Counted from the first letter of the stretch, positions 8,717-18,476 are shown. The stretch is DNA of 64,000 bases from Cylindrospermum sp. NIES-4074 (GCA_003994795.1 AP018269.1:4365677-4429676), one strand, 5' to 3'. Numbers and translations: made by a program. Notes: generated by a model not told the origin, from the letters alone.

Positions 8717-9235
8717 ATGAGTCCCCAAATTGGTATTATCATGGGCAGCGATTCTGATTTGCCCACAATGAAAGAAGCGATCGCAGTTTGTGTAGAATTT
8801 GGCGTTGAGTACGAAGTGGCGATCGTTTCTGCCCATCGCACCCCAGAACGCATGGTAGAGTATGCACAACTTGCACACCAACGGGGCATTAAGGTAATTA
8901 TCGCTGGTGCTGGTGGTGCGGCGCATCTCCCCGGAATGGTAGCAGCTTTAACCCCATTACCTGTAATTGGCGTACCTGTAGCTACCCGTAACTTACAAGG
9001 GGTAGACTCTTTGTATTCCATTGTCCAGATGCCAGGGGGGATTCCTGTGGCTACAGTGGCGATCGGTAATGCCAAAAATGCCGGACTTTTGGCAGTGCAA
9101 ATTCTCGCTACCCACCAACCAGAATTACTACAAAGAGTGCAAGCTTATCGCCAAAGTTTATCTGACTCGGTAGTAGCAAAACAAGCGAAGCTAGAACAAC
9201 TCGGTTATGAACAATATTTAGAACAGATGTTTTAG
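8717..9235 (+). CDS. purE: 5-(carboxyamino)imidazole ribonucleotide mutase
   Basis: The 172-residue class I PurE catalyses conversion of N5-CAIR to CAIR in purine biosynthesis. Signature motifs are [12 protein letters not shown] (residues 9-20), SAHRTPERM with the catalytic histidine, and [12 protein letters not shown]. The first codons of the gene lie directly after a heptamer repeat. It is divergent from nagA. Confidence 0.95.
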   Translation: MSPQIGIIMGSDSDLPTMKEAIAVCVEFGVEYEVAIVSAHRTPERMVEYAQLAHQRGIKVIIAGAGGAAHLPGMVAALTPLPVIGVPVATRNLQGVDSLYSIVQMPGGIPVATVAIGNAKNAGLLAVQILATHQPELLQRVQAYRQSLSDSVVAKQAKLEQLGYEQYLEQMF

Positions 9236-9848
9236 CTATGGCTCTGACGGCGCTGGAGGCGATGGGCTACGCGGGTGCGTAGCGATGGCGTACCCGCCCG
9301 CCGGAGGCGATGGCGCGGAGCGCCCGCTGGAAGCGATCGCACCGGAGTTTTCCCAACATCACCGCCGCCGCAGAGATGAAGGGTAACTTTGGTCACGACT
9401 ATTTTTAGTGCTATTCAAAAATACTTGTGTTTGTATAGAAAGTTAATAAAACTTTTGTCTCTTATATCCTGGTAACGTGGAATGCAGTTCTGGTAAAGAA
9501 TACAGATGCTTTCTCTGTTGGCTTCAGGGGTATTTGTGGCAACAAAATAAAATAAATTGTATTTTCTGATACAGATTTCCCTGTTTTTTTAAATAGAAAA
9601 TCAGTCAAATTTATAGGTTTATCCCTCAGCGAAAACTAAAAAAAGTATTTCGTCAAATAACGTTTGTTCACAAATATTAAATCCGGTGTAACTTATAGAA
9701 AAAATAAGTTTCAGACACAGACCAGCAAATGATGGTTTTTTATAATTTTCGGCAAAAAGCTTGTGTAATGAGCCTAAATTAAATTAACTTATTTTGGTAA
9801 GCACTTTTATGAACATCAATTACGGCTTTTCTAGCAGGAAAATAAGTA
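9236..9848. other. amt upstream region with dispersed repeat and promoter
   Basis: The first part (9237-9355) is a GC-rich dispersed repeat built from GGAGGCGATGG, GCGGAGCGCCCGC and GCGATCGC blocks. The remainder is AT-rich promoter DNA containing a perfect NtcA-type box at 9559-9572. No coding sequence was found. Confidence 0.7.
9559..9572 (+). promoter_or_regulatory. NtcA-type binding site upstream of amt
   Basis: The sequence is GTA-TTTTCTGA-TAC, an exact match to the GTA-N8-TAC core of the cyanobacterial nitrogen regulator NtcA. A weak -10-like TAGAAA follows 21 nt later (9594), close to the usual 22-nt spacing. It lies 277 bp upstream of the ammonium transporter start, a gene class known to be activated by NtcA under nitrogen limitation. 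The role is inferred. Confidence 0.65.
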
Positions 9849-11339
9849 ATGAATAAGCGTATTAGACCCTGGCATCGCCTATTGGCGTTGGCGATCGGTG
9901 CAATGGTGTTTGCAGTTTTTGCCCCGACAATTGTCCAAGCGGCAGATCCTCCCACGGTTCAGTCTTTAGCAGAGACCACAACAAAATTACAAATTTCCAT
10001 TGATACCACTTGGGTACTGCTGACCGGGTTTTTAGTATTCTTCATGCAAACCGGCTTTTCAATGCTAGAAGCAGGTTTGTTACGCCAAAGAGGTGTAGTT
10101 AATGCCTTATTGGAAAACTTCATTGACGCTGCTGTCACCATTTTGATTTGGTGGGGTATTGGCTTTGGTATCGCCTTTGGTACAAGTGCTGGCGGGTTTA
10201 TTGGTACAGATACATTCTTCCTCAGTCAGCTACCTGGCGCTGATGGGAGCTACCCAATGGGCGCACCTGGTTCTACCGCTGCTATCAACACCTATACCTT
10301 ATTCTTCTTCCAGTTTGCTTTCGCTGCCACTGCCAGTACAATCACTACTGGTGCAATGGCTGGAAGAACCGATTTTATTGGTGACTTAATATACAGCGCT
10401 GTCATGGCAGCTTTTAGCTACCCTGTCATTGTTCACTGGGTCTGGAGCAGTCAGGGATGGCTGTTTAAAATGGGTTATAACGACTTTGCCGGCAGTTCTG
10501 TTGTCCACACCGTTGGTGGTTGGACGGCGCTGGTGGGTGCTTATTTACTTGGCCCCCGTCCTGGTCGTACTCCTTGGGGAACTCTCCCACCAGCACACAA
10601 TTTGGGTTTAGCAACGCTGGGAACCATGATTCTGTGGTTTGGCTGGTACGGGTTCAACCCTGGTTCAACCCTTGGCACTGCTAATACAGGATTAATTGGT
10701 TTAGTAACTATCAATACTTCATTAGGAGCCGGAGCCGGGGCACTCTCAGCAATATTTTACCAGTATATCCGCACCGGGAAGTGGGACTTAGTTTATTGTC
10801 TCAATGGTTCTCTGGCGGGGTTAGTAGCAGTGACTGCACCTTGTGCCTATATTGCCCCTTGGGCTTCCGTTTTGATTGGGTTAACAGGTGGCATTTTAGT
10901 TGTACTGGGTGTGGATTTGATTGAATCACTGCACATTGATGACCCAGTGGGAGCATTTGCTGTCCACGGGATCAATGGCATGATGGGTACATTGTCAATT
11001 GGTTTCTTTGGTGTAGCATCCCTAACAAATAAGCCAGATGGTGAAACAGCCGGACTTGGTGGGCTATTTATGGGGGGTGGCTTTAGACTATTAATCGTTC
11101 AACTAATTGGTCTAGCGGCGATCGTAGTTTTCACTGTTGCCTTTGCCTTCTTGATGTTTGGCGCCCTGAAAGCGATCGGACATCTGCGTGTAAATCCTGA
11201 AGCCGATCGCGTTGGTATCGATTCTTATGAGCATGGCGCTACAGTCTGGCCTGATGTCTACGCAGTTGAGCAATTTGTCGAAGAAGAAGGCAAAAATCGC
11301 TCACACGACACCGGAGTCGGTGCATATGAAGGCGATTAA
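9849..11339 (+). CDS. amt: Ammonium transporter (Amt family)
   Basis: This 496-residue polytopic membrane protein imports ammonium. A cleavable-looking hydrophobic N-terminus (LALAIGAMVFAVFAPTIVQA) is followed by eleven membrane segments. Pore motifs are visible: FMQTGFSMLEAGLLR, the first pore histidine in VVHTVGGW, and the second in FAVHGINGMMG. The extended C-terminal tail carries YEHGATVWPDVY. Length and tail match the cyanobacterial Amt1/AmtB group. Preceding it is AGGAAAATAAGTA before the ATG. No glnK/P-II gene is adjacent. Control by NtcA is suggested by the upstream box. Confidence 0.93.
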   Translation: MNKRIRPWHRLLALAIGAMVFAVFAPTIVQAADPPTVQSLAETTTKLQISIDTTWVLLTGFLVFFMQTGFSMLEAGLLRQRGVVNALLENFIDAAVTILIWWGIGFGIAFGTSAGGFIGTDTFFLSQLPGADGSYPMGAPGSTAAINTYTLFFFQFAFAATASTITTGAMAGRTDFIGDLIYSAVMAAFSYPVIVHWVWSSQGWLFKMGYNDFAGSSVVHTVGGWTALVGAYLLGPRPGRTPWGTLPPAHNLGLATLGTMILWFGWYGFNPGSTLGTANTGLIGLVTINTSLGAGAGALSAIFYQYIRTGKWDLVYCLNGSLAGLVAVTAPCAYIAPWASVLIGLTGGILVVLGVDLIESLHIDDPVGAFAVHGINGMMGTLSIGFFGVASLTNKPDGETAGLGGLFMGGGFRLLIVQLIGLAAIVVFTVAFAFLMFGALKAIGHLRVNPEADRVGIDSYEHGATVWPDVYAVEQFVEEEGKNRSHDTGVGAYEGD

Positions 11340-11494
11340 TTCGCTCACTCTTGGAAATTAAAAGTAAAAATTGTACGGTAGTTAAAGTGTGTTGCAGAGA
11401 TTGTTGGCCACTTTCTACCGTATTTTTTTATTTTGAATTTTGAATTTTGAATTGGAGCAAAGCGACTTGACTGTTGCAAGAGATTTAAAGACTA

Positions 11495-11522
11495 GTAGAG
11501 ACGTTTCATGAAACGTCTCTAC
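11495..11522. repeat. Perfect 28-nt palindrome of the GTAGAGACG family, second copy
   Basis: The arm is GTAGAGACGTTTCA followed by its exact reverse complement, identical in core to 6486-6515. It lies between convergent amt and NIL-domain genes, next to a GAATTTT repeat run at 11431-11453. Confidence 0.8.
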
Positions 11523-11604
11523 AAAAGTGAGAATGAACGGTACATAGTTCATCTTGAAGACCGCTGGAAGTTATGAGAGTTGGGAATGTGGCAATCAAAC
11601 TGCC

Positions 11605-11868
11605 TTACCAATCACTGGTTTTATTCTCATCCCAAACTTCCAATTCCAAATCATGGAGATAGGTTAATCCATTTTGAATTTGGGTTTCTGTTCCTTGCAA
11701 CCTCAGATCAAACCAACCATCACCAACAGCATTAGCTGCCAAAAGTGCCGCCGTGATATTCACTGTTAAGCCGTAGTCAGATACCAAGCGAGAAATCACA
11801 GGTTCTTGGTGATAGTCTTTGGGAATTCTGACTCGAATGCGTTTTTCGGTAAGTGTGTTATCAGTCAT
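11605..11868 (-). CDS. NIL-domain protein at the end of the sulfate transport cluster
   Basis: The small soluble protein (87 residues from the ATG at 11868) consists almost wholly of an NIL domain. RIRVRIPKDYHQEPVISRL is followed by YGLTVNITAA and a C-terminal WFDLRLQGTETQ. NIL domains usually sit at the C-terminus of methionine-type ABC ATPases and bind small ligands. An upstream TTG at 11901 would extend it by 11 residues and overlap cysW by 8 bp; I prefer the ATG because the domain begins shortly after it. Its place behind cysW suggests a regulatory or ligand-sensing role in sulfur uptake. Confidence 0.8.
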   Translation of the reverse strand: MTDNTLTEKRIRVRIPKDYHQEPVISRLVSDYGLTVNITAALLAANAVGDGWFDLRLQGTETQIQNGLTYLHDLELEVWDENKTSDW

Positions 11869-11893
11869 ATCAGAAGTTAGCCGCTTGAATGTT

Positions 11894-12727
11894 CTAATCA
11901 ACTTCTTTAATGCGGGTTTTCCGTTCCAAAATCTCCTTCAGCACCAAAGTTACTACTGCTAGCAGTGCTAACAGTACGGCAGCAGAAAAGGCAGCTTCGG
12001 TTTCATACTGTTTGTAAGCATCTTCCACAAATAGCGGTAAGCTTTGGGTTTTATCCGCTATATTGCCAGATACTACAGAAACTGCCCCGAATTCACCCAT
12101 TGCTCTGGCATTGGTTAAAATTAAGCCGTAGAGCAAACCCCAGCGGATACTGGGCAGGGTAACACGCCAAAATATTTGCCAATCGTTTGCACCCAAAGTT
12201 TTAGCTGCTTCTTCTTGGTCTTTGCCGAATTCTTCTAAAACTGGAATTACTTCCCTAGCGACAAAGGGCATACTCACAAATGCTGTCGCTAGTACCATGC
12301 CGGGAAAGGCAAAGATAATTTGGATATTATGTGCTTGCAGCCAAGGCCCAAACCACCCCTGTCTCCCGTAAAGTAGCACGATCATTAATCCGGCAACCAC
12401 GGGGGAGATGGAGAAGGGGAGGTCAATAATACTTAGAACAATAGCGCGTCCGGGGAACTTATGGCGGGCGATCGCCCAAGCTGCACATAATCCAAAGACT
12501 GTATTTACAGGCAAAGCAATCACAGCTAATAACAGCGTTAGCCAAGCTGCATGGAGAAAGGCTGGTGTTGTGAGGTTGGCAAAAAATGGCCCAACTCCCT
12601 TGTGGAAGGCTTGGATAAAAACGTTAAGAGCTGGGATATATTGAACTAGGGCTAAATAGGCGATCGCAATTCCAATCAAAACTACTGGCACCCAGCCCTG
12701 CTGCTGTTTCGCTTTATCTTTGGTCAT
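11894..12727 (-). CDS. cysW: Sulfate ABC transporter permease CysW
   Basis: The 277-residue inner-membrane permease has six predicted helices. It carries the EAA-loop motif [21 protein letters not shown] (about residues 171-191), where the ATPase docks. [22 protein letters not shown] is typical of CysW rather than CysT. It overlaps cysT by 14 bp, indicating translational coupling, and precedes the NIL-domain gene. No cysA ATPase gene follows in the window, so the ATPase must be encoded elsewhere. Confidence 0.93.
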   Translation of the reverse strand: MTKDKAKQQQGWVPVVLIGIAIAYLALVQYIPALNVFIQAFHKGVGPFFANLTTPAFLHAAWLTLLLAVIALPVNTVFGLCAAWAIARHKFPGRAIVLSIIDLPFSISPVVAGLMIVLLYGRQGWFGPWLQAHNIQIIFAFPGMVLATAFVSMPFVAREVIPVLEEFGKDQEEAAKTLGANDWQIFWRVTLPSIRWGLLYGLILTNARAMGEFGAVSVVSGNIADKTQSLPLFVEDAYKQYETEAAFSAAVLLALLAVVTLVLKEILERKTRIKEVD

Positions 12728-13583
12728 ATCGTCTTGCCCACGCTTGTAAGAAATTAATTGCCAGTAGCAACACCAAAGAAATGGCTAATAGAACTATGCC
12801 AATTACAGTTGCACCAGAATAGTCATACTGTTCCAAACGTTGGAAAATCAGCACCGGTGCAATCAAATCTTGAAAAGGCGTATTAGAAGCGATAATCACC
12901 GTCGAACCATACTCCCCAACAGCACGGGAGAACCCCAAAGCCATACCTGTCAAAATGGTGGGAAATAAAGGTGGTAAAATCACTTTCCAAAAAGTTTGCC
13001 ATTGAGAAGCACCTAAACACCAAGCAGCTTCTTCAATCTCATGTTCCATTTCCTGAAGCACAGGCTGGACAGTCCGCACCACAAAAGGCAGCGAGATAAA
13101 TATCATCGCCACAGCTACCCCCGTGCGGGTGAAAGCTACCTTAATCCCCAGTGGCGCCAACAATGAACCAATCCAACCATTATTACTATAAACCGTTGCC
13201 AGTGTTAACCCTGCTACTGAGGTAGGCAGCGCAAACGGTAAATCTACTGTAGCATCAATTATGCGTTTCAAAGGAAAGTCGTAGCGTACCAAGACCCAAG
13301 CTATCAAAGTCCCAAAGACGCCATTGAGCAGAGCCGCGAAGATTGACGTAACAAAAGTGACATTATAAGTTGCTAGTGCGATATCACTAGTTGCGATCGC
13401 CCAAAATCTAGCAGGAGGTTCCGTACTCGCTTTCAGAAACATGGCAGCGATGGGAACAAATAACATCACTGTCAGATACGCCAGTGTAATTCGCCAAGTC
13501 CAGGGAAGCCGAATCAATTGATCCAGAAACGTCTTCCAAGCTGGAGTTTTACCATCAACTTGCACAGAAGGAGATAGACTCAT
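12714..13583 (-). CDS. cysT: Sulfate ABC transporter permease CysT
   Basis: This membrane permease (289 residues from the ATG at 13583) has six helices and the EAA loop [41 protein letters not shown] distinguishes the CysT/CysU subunit. An upstream in-frame TTG (13589) would add two residues. The ATG is preceded by GAAGGAGATAG, a fair ribosome binding site. It lies 450 bp downstream of sbpA, separated by a repeat-rich spacer, and overlaps cysW. Confidence 0.92.
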   Translation of the reverse strand: MSLSPSVQVDGKTPAWKTFLDQLIRLPWTWRITLAYLTVMLFVPIAAMFLKASTEPPARFWAIATSDIALATYNVTFVTSIFAALLNGVFGTLIAWVLVRYDFPLKRIIDATVDLPFALPTSVAGLTLATVYSNNGWIGSLLAPLGIKVAFTRTGVAVAMIFISLPFVVRTVQPVLQEMEHEIEEAAWCLGASQWQTFWKVILPPLFPTILTGMALGFSRAVGEYGSTVIIASNTPFQDLIAPVLIFQRLEQYDYSGATVIGIVLLAISLVLLLAINFLQAWARRYDQR

Positions 13584-14033
13584 AAACAATTTGTCAGTTG
13601 TTAGTTGTTATAGCAAAGTGCTGAGTGCTGAGTGCTGAGTGCTGTTAGCTTTCTTCGGGGCGTTTAGCCCGTGCTGAGTGCTGAGTGCTGTTAGCGGTAG
13701 CGGGGCGTTTAGCCCGTGCTGAGTATAAACCTAGTTGCTTCAGGGCTTTGAGGAATCAACACCGTCCTAACCACCGAGAAGGTTGCTATAGTTGTCAGCT
13801 GTTTTTTATTTGCTACTGACCATTTACCCAAATTGCTAGTTAGGCGGCTATAAATCTCTGGAATGAGGAAAAAGGTAATTGAGATCAGGATTAGAGGATG
13901 AGCGGGATTTATTTGAGAATGATTAACGTTAATCCTCATCATCCTTTCATCCTTAAATCCTTAAATCCTGATTGGTAATTGGTAATAATTTCTCTTGCCT
14001 CATTGCCTCTTCCTAACTAGCAACTTGGATTAA
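13584..14033. other. Repeat-rich spacer between sbpA and cysT
   Basis: Tandem GTGCTGA heptamers are interrupted by two copies of a GGGGCGTTTAGCCCG hairpin segment (13617-13725). A perfect palindrome, GATTAACGTTAATC, lies at 13921-13934. The small reading frame over part of it (13709-13942) has no features of a gene. Whether sbpA and cysT are still cotranscribed across this spacer is unclear. Confidence 0.65.
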
Positions 14034-15179
14034 TTACCGTTTCTTTTGCCCTTGAATCTTGTCAAAAAGAGCGCCATCAGCGAAGAACTTCTTATCAACC
14101 GCATCCCAGCCGCCGAAGTCATCAACTGTACCCAGAGTTTTCACCTTAGGAAATTTATCTGCAACTTCTTTAGTTTGGGCTAAAGTCTCATCCGCAGGTC
14201 GGAATCCCAATTTGATAAACTCCTGCTGCGCCTCTGGAGTATACAGAAATTTGACAAAACCTTCAGCCACTTCACGGGTGCCGTGCTTATCAACGTTTTT
14301 GTCCACCACGGCGATGGGATTATCAATGGAGATATTGACATCAGGAACTACATAATCAACTTTCTGGCCTTTTTGTTGTGCCAGGATAATTTCGTTTTCG
14401 TAGTTAATTAAGGCATCTCCCTGACCTTGCTTGGCAAATGTATCCGTAGCCTCCCGCGCATCTTTCGTCAGAATTGGCACATTATTGTAAACCTTGGTCA
14501 CAAATGCTGTAGCTTTTGCGTCATCTCCCCCAGTCTTAATTACGGAATTCCACAGTGCCAGAAAATTCCACTTAGCAATACCTGATGTTTTGGGGTCAGC
14601 GGTAATGAGTTTTACCCCGTCTTTCTGCAAATCTGCCCAGGTTTTGATCCCTTTAGGGTTGCCTGGACGAGTGATTAGTGCTGCTACGGATCTGGAGACA
14701 ATGCCATTGTTGGGAACTTCTTTTTCCCATCCTGGCTGAATTAGTCCAGCTTTTTCAATTTTTTGGGTGTCCCCTGCTAATGCCAAGTGGACAACATCGG
14801 CTTCCAAACCATCAATGACGGCGCGAGTTTGGGAACCAGAACCGCCATAACTTTGCTTAAAGGTGACAGTTTGGTTATGTTCTTGCTTCCATTTTTCCAC
14901 AAATTTAGGAATGATGGCTTCGTGAGCTGCCTTGGTGACGGCAAAGGACACGAGGGTTAGTTCTACATTCTGTTTATTGTTGGCAACAGGACTAGCATTG
15001 GGGGTTTCAGTGGTAGAATTGCTCACATTTCCACCAGAGCAAGCAGCAAGTGCCACACTCAAGACTGTCCCTGCCAAAAAGAGTGATACAAAGCCTTTGA
15101 GGGAATTTAGTCTGAACCGATGGGTTTTCTGTTCAGCAATAATTTGCACGTGTTTCAATTGGCGCTGCCACAAACCCAT
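14034..15179 (-). CDS. sbpA: Periplasmic sulfate-binding lipoprotein SbpA
   Basis: This 381-residue substrate-binding protein belongs to the sulfate ABC importer. A basic N-terminal region is followed by a hydrophobic stretch ending in the lipobox LAAC (Cys at about residue 47), so it is probably lipid-anchored. Family motifs include TLVSFAVTKAAHEAIIPKF near the mature N-terminus, SYGGSGSQTRAVIDGLEADVV and YKF-type C-terminal sequence VAEGFVKFLYTPEAQ. It leads the cluster sbpA-cysT-cysW-NIL on the minus strand. The N-terminal extension before the lipobox is longer than usual, and a later start cannot be excluded. Confidence 0.93.
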   Translation of the reverse strand: MGLWQRQLKHVQIIAEQKTHRFRLNSLKGFVSLFLAGTVLSVALAACSGGNVSNSTTETPNASPVANNKQNVELTLVSFAVTKAAHEAIIPKFVEKWKQEHNQTVTFKQSYGGSGSQTRAVIDGLEADVVHLALAGDTQKIEKAGLIQPGWEKEVPNNGIVSRSVAALITRPGNPKGIKTWADLQKDGVKLITADPKTSGIAKWNFLALWNSVIKTGGDDAKATAFVTKVYNNVPILTKDAREATDTFAKQGQGDALINYENEIILAQQKGQKVDYVVPDVNISIDNPIAVVDKNVDKHGTREVAEGFVKFLYTPEAQQEFIKLGFRPADETLAQTKEVADKFPKVKTLGTVDDFGGWDAVDKKFFADGALFDKIQGQKKR

Positions 15180-15450
15180 TTTCTTTGCTCCTCTAAATCT
15201 ACAGTTAAATGGTGGGAATACAGTATATACAGCTTATAGTAATGGATGATTGTGGGTATCTGATCACTAATGCCAGAAAAAAAACCGCATATTGTCGATA
15301 GGGTATATGGGATTTTACCAGTTTGCTAGGAAATTCTCACGGTGTCAGTTGCAACTGTTAACTTATCATCACAATCAGTTGCTGAATTTCTCTAGGAAAT
15401 TACCGGATAAATGCAGCTAGTAGGTTGTCCCCAATCCATTGACAGCATTC

Positions 15451-15569
15451 TTAGGACTTACGCAGAATATCTCTCAAACTCTCATTTCTCTGTGACCTCT
15501 GCGCCTGGAGCGGTATGCCTCCGGCTCCCGAAGGGATACGTTATTCTGTAACTCGTGCGTAAGTTCTAA
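15451..15569. mobile_element. MITE-like element, copy 2
   Basis: It begins TTAGGACTTACGCA (15451-15464) and ends TGCGTAAGTTCTAA (15556-15569): 13 of 14 positions are complementary, and TTA/TAA at the borders suggests a duplicated target. The ends match those of the 83-bp element at 6398-6480, while the 91-bp interior is different. Its interior includes a GC-rich block GAGCGGTATGCCTCCGGCTC. Confidence 0.7.
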
Positions 15570-15627
15570 TTCTCTGTAACAACCAGTGGCGATCGCTCAT
15601 CTATATTTCCTCTACTATGAAGGTTAA

Positions 15628-15668
15628 AAAAGAGGGAAACCTAACCTATCGTTGGGTTTCCCTCTTTT
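15628..15668 (-). terminator. Strong terminator hairpin downstream of catalase
   Basis: An 18-bp stem (AAAAGAGGGAAACCTAAC against its complement, with one G-T pair) has a 5-nt loop. On the minus strand it ends in a run of six U. It lies 52 bp past the catalase stop codon, in the right orientation. Confidence 0.85.
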
Positions 15669-15719
15669 AATAACTTGTAAAATTGACATTCCGCAGATTG
15701 GCGACTAGATACTTACAGC

Positions 15720-17189
15720 TTAAGCAGGAAGCAACGAGGGATCAATAGAAATGCCCAATCCCTCAGCTACACGACGACCATAAGATACATCTGCTCGGAA
15801 GAAATGGCAAAGTTGACGCTTTTGGATGTCTTGCCTTGCTTGACTGAGACTGCCAATGATATTTTTAACAAGACGCTCTTGCTGGTCAGGAGTCAGTAAT
15901 CGATAGAGATCACCTGCTTGGGTGTAATCGTCATTTCCTGGACGATGATCGTAACGGTCAACGGTGGTATCACCTAGATGGTGAGGTGGTTCCGCATAGG
16001 CTGGAGTTTCTTTAGGCGTACCCTCAACACTATTCGGTTCATAGTTGGGCACGCTACCCCCGTTGTTTCCCAAGGCCATGAAGCCATCTCGCTGGTGATG
16101 TATCACTGGGCACTTGGGCTGGTTGACGGGTAGTTGCTGATAGTTACCGCCCAAGCGATAGCGTTGAGCATCAGGGTAAGAAAAGAGACGCGCTTGCAGA
16201 ATTTTGTCTGGTGAGAAACTAACGCCAGGAACTACTGCACTAGGGCTAAAAGCTGCTTGCTCAACTTCGGCGAAATAATTCTCAGGGTTACGATTTAGCT
16301 CTAAAATTCCGACTTCGATTAAGGGATATTCTTTTTGTTTCCAAACTTTTGTGAGGTCAAAGGGATTGTCTGGATGTTTTGAGGCTTGCTCCTCGGTCAT
16401 CACTTGAATACACAGCCGCCACTTGGGATAATCACCTTTGGCGATCGCCTCAAATAAATCACGAGTTGCGTGGTCGGGATCTTCTCCCTTAATCTTGGCA
16501 GATTCTTGAGCGGTTAAGGTTTGGTGTCCTTGCAGAGTTTTAAAGTGAAATTTAGTCCAAATGCGTGAGCCTTGAGCGTTAATTAAACTGAAGGTGTGAC
16601 TACCGAACCCATCCATGTTGCGATAGGTTTTGGGAATTCCCCGGTCTGAAAACAAAATCGTTACCTGATGAAGCGATTCAGGACTGAGTGACCAAAAATC
16701 CCAGATTGCATTATGGTCTTTGTAATTAGTTTGGGGATGGCGCTTTTGGGTATGGACGAAATCAGGAAACTTGAGGGGGTCACGGATGAAGAAAACAGGT
16801 GTATTGTTGCCTGCAATATCCCAGTTGCCCTCTTCAGTATAAAACTTGACGGCAAAGCCTCTAGGGTCACGCTCGGCATCTGCTGAACCCTTTTCTCCTC
16901 CCACTGTAGAAAAGCGCAGGAGAACTTCTGTTTTTTTGCCAATCTCAGAAAAAAGTTTGGCTTTGCTGTATTGGGTGATGTCGTTGGTAACTGTAAAAGT
17001 ACCGAAGGCAGCAGCACCTTTGGCATGGACAACCCGCTCAGGAATACGTTCTCTGTTGAAATGAGCCAGCTTTTCTATCAGGTGAAAATCTTGTATTAAT
17101 ACAGGGCCACGCGGGCCGGCTGTGAGTGAGTTTTGGTTATCGGCAACGGGGATACCGTCAGCAGTTGTCAATTTTTGTGGTTCGGTCAT
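15720..17189 (-). CDS. katA: Monofunctional haem catalase
   Basis: This 489-residue small-subunit catalase decomposes hydrogen peroxide. The catalytic histidine lies in [18 protein letters not shown] (about residues 43-60), the distal asparagine in [10 protein letters not shown], and the haem-ligand tyrosine in [14 protein letters not shown]. The length is typical of clade 3 enzymes. No signal peptide is present, so it is cytoplasmic. A strong terminator follows it. Many Anabaena strains rely on manganese catalases; a haem catalase here is a strain-level trait. The next gene upstream, on the same strand, is unrelated. Confidence 0.95.
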   Translation of the reverse strand: MTEPQKLTTADGIPVADNQNSLTAGPRGPVLIQDFHLIEKLAHFNRERIPERVVHAKGAAAFGTFTVTNDITQYSKAKLFSEIGKKTEVLLRFSTVGGEKGSADAERDPRGFAVKFYTEEGNWDIAGNNTPVFFIRDPLKFPDFVHTQKRHPQTNYKDHNAIWDFWSLSPESLHQVTILFSDRGIPKTYRNMDGFGSHTFSLINAQGSRIWTKFHFKTLQGHQTLTAQESAKIKGEDPDHATRDLFEAIAKGDYPKWRLCIQVMTEEQASKHPDNPFDLTKVWKQKEYPLIEVGILELNRNPENYFAEVEQAAFSPSAVVPGVSFSPDKILQARLFSYPDAQRYRLGGNYQQLPVNQPKCPVIHHQRDGFMALGNNGGSVPNYEPNSVEGTPKETPAYAEPPHHLGDTTVDRYDHRPGNDDYTQAGDLYRLLTPDQQERLVKNIIGSLSQARQDIQKRQLCHFFRADVSYGRRVAEGLGISIDPSLLPA

Positions 17190-17429
17190 GGGTATAAAAG
17201 TTCTCCATCATTTTTGTTAGCAGACAAAGCTCATAGATGCAACTAAATCATAGTCATATCGAGTTCATATGTAAATCATACTCGTTATGACTATGAATAG
17301 CAAGAAATTTGTTTTGTATCAAGACTACATCATGTCTGCTTAAATACTTGCCATTGCGTTTGCGAATGGTTGTTTTTAAACGCAGAGGGACGCGGAGGAA
17401 GCGCGGAGGAGCGCTGAGGTTTTTTGAGG

Positions 17430-17975
17430 TTAGGAGGAGGAGATTTGAGAAACTGTTGAGAAACTGGATAGCCAATTTTGTGTTGCTTTTGGCGATCGCA
17501 AATGTACAATTCTCAAATGGCTGTATTCTGGTTGGGCAAATAACTGTGGATGTTTTTGGCGGTTTTTGTGGTGTTTTGTCAACGCCCACAGAATTACTGA
17601 ATCTTTGCTAAAGGTGATTTTCCAGGTTTCTCGATTACCGTTGCAGACTTCTTGTTGCGTTACTACTCTTTGAAAGGATCGCCGAATTACGCGACTCATA
17701 ACGACTGGGAAAGAATAATCTAGCCAAACAATTGTATCAGCTTGCCCCCAAACGATATCGCGTACCTGGCCGTAATTGCCGTCTACTACCCAACTATTAC
17801 CTGTGAGTGCTTGAGCAACTTTCTCGCGCATGACATCATTTGGCGCTTCCACCCAATTAGGTTCCCAGTGCAAATAATCTAATTCAATATGGGGAATGGC
17901 AAGACGCTGGGAAATTTGCTTCGCCAAAGTCGTTTTACCTGAACCACTTGTTCCAATTACAGAAATACGCTGCAT
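17430..17975 (-). CDS. P-loop NTPase of the adenylate kinase-like / FlaR type
   Basis: The 181-residue protein has a Walker A motif GTSGSGKTT at residues 8-16 and the sequence IPHIELDYLHWEPNW that typifies the group annotated as DNA topology modulation protein FlaR or adenylate kinase-like. VVDGNYGQVRDIVW and IVWLDYSFPVVMSRVIRRS follow, the latter with the lid-region arginines. The true substrate of these kinases is not established. The C-terminal third (about residues 129-181) has low conservation and ends in a Ser-rich tail. Confidence 0.8.
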   Translation of the reverse strand: MQRISVIGTSGSGKTTLAKQISQRLAIPHIELDYLHWEPNWVEAPNDVMREKVAQALTGNSWVVDGNYGQVRDIVWGQADTIVWLDYSFPVVMSRVIRRSFQRVVTQQEVCNGNRETWKITFSKDSVILWALTKHHKNRQKHPQLFAQPEYSHLRIVHLRSPKATQNWLSSFSTVSQISSS

Positions 17976-18029
17976 TTTCGTCTATTATCCATGTCGTCAA
18001 ATTATTTATGACGATATCTTAAAATAAAA

Positions 18030-18055
18030 CCCCTCTCAGTTTTTAGCTAAAGGGG
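18030..18055 (-). terminator. Candidate terminator after the small secreted protein gene
   Basis: CCCCT (18030-18034) pairs with AGGGG (18051-18055). On the minus strand the stem is followed by TTTTATTTT. It lies 29 bp past the stop codon at 18084. Confidence 0.55.
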
Positions 18056-18083
18056 ACTTTAATTCATGTTGCTATTTCAGTCA

Positions 18084-18476
18084 TTACTGTCTAAATTGTG
18101 CTGCTGTGATTGTCTGTGGCTGCCCATTTTGGATCTGTCTAAACAAGAAGTTCTGGTAATTTCCATCTTTTTCAGCATATGAATATACTTCATATCGGAA
18201 GCCGTCTAATTTTCCTTCTTTTAGCAGTTTGCTCCAGTCATTACTATTGAATCTTATAACAGCAGTTGGCGTACAGACATCATATTTAACATCTGTCGTG
18301 ATATTTCCCCGATACCAACCAATTGTTGCGACTTCATTTTTAAACCAACCTGTTTCAACAGTAGCAGCTCCCTGATTGACAATCTTTTCACAACTTTCTT
18401 CTGCTAATGCTTGGCCTTGCCCTATAGAGAAAGTTAAGCAAATGATGAGCAATAAAGCGGCTATGAGTTTTTTCAT
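18084..18476 (-). CDS. Small secreted protein of unknown function
   Basis: The start is taken at the ATG at 18476 because AGGAG lies 11 nt upstream and the protein then begins MKKLIAALLLIICLTF, a classic signal peptide ending near GQALA (cleavage at about residue 25). The longer frame starting at 18515 would put 13 residues before it. The mature domain of about 105 residues has two cysteines (EESCEKIV and YDVCTPTAV) that could form a disulfide. I do not recognise a family. A terminator-like hairpin follows it. Confidence 0.72.
   Translation of the reverse strand: MKKLIAALLLIICLTFSIGQGQALAEESCEKIVNQGAATVETGWFKNEVATIGWYRGNITTDVKYDVCTPTAVIRFNSNDWSKLLKEGKLDGFRYEVYSYAEKDGNYQNFLFRQIQNGQPQTITAAQFRQ

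Larger units (their letters stand above)
15180..15719. other. sbpA upstream region with MITE-like element and katA terminator
   Basis: Apart from the element at 15451-15569 and the hairpin at 15628-15668, this 540-bp stretch holds only AT-rich sequence that must include the sbpA promoter. No gene was found. Confidence 0.6.

Noticed and set aside
13709-13942. 77-codon minus-strand frame between sbpA and cysT
   Set aside because: It covers part of the repeat array and has no ribosome binding site or recognisable domain.
17254-17589. Minus-strand frame overlapping the 3' end of the P-loop NTPase gene
   Set aside because: It is another frame of that gene and its downstream spacer; the composition is not protein-like.
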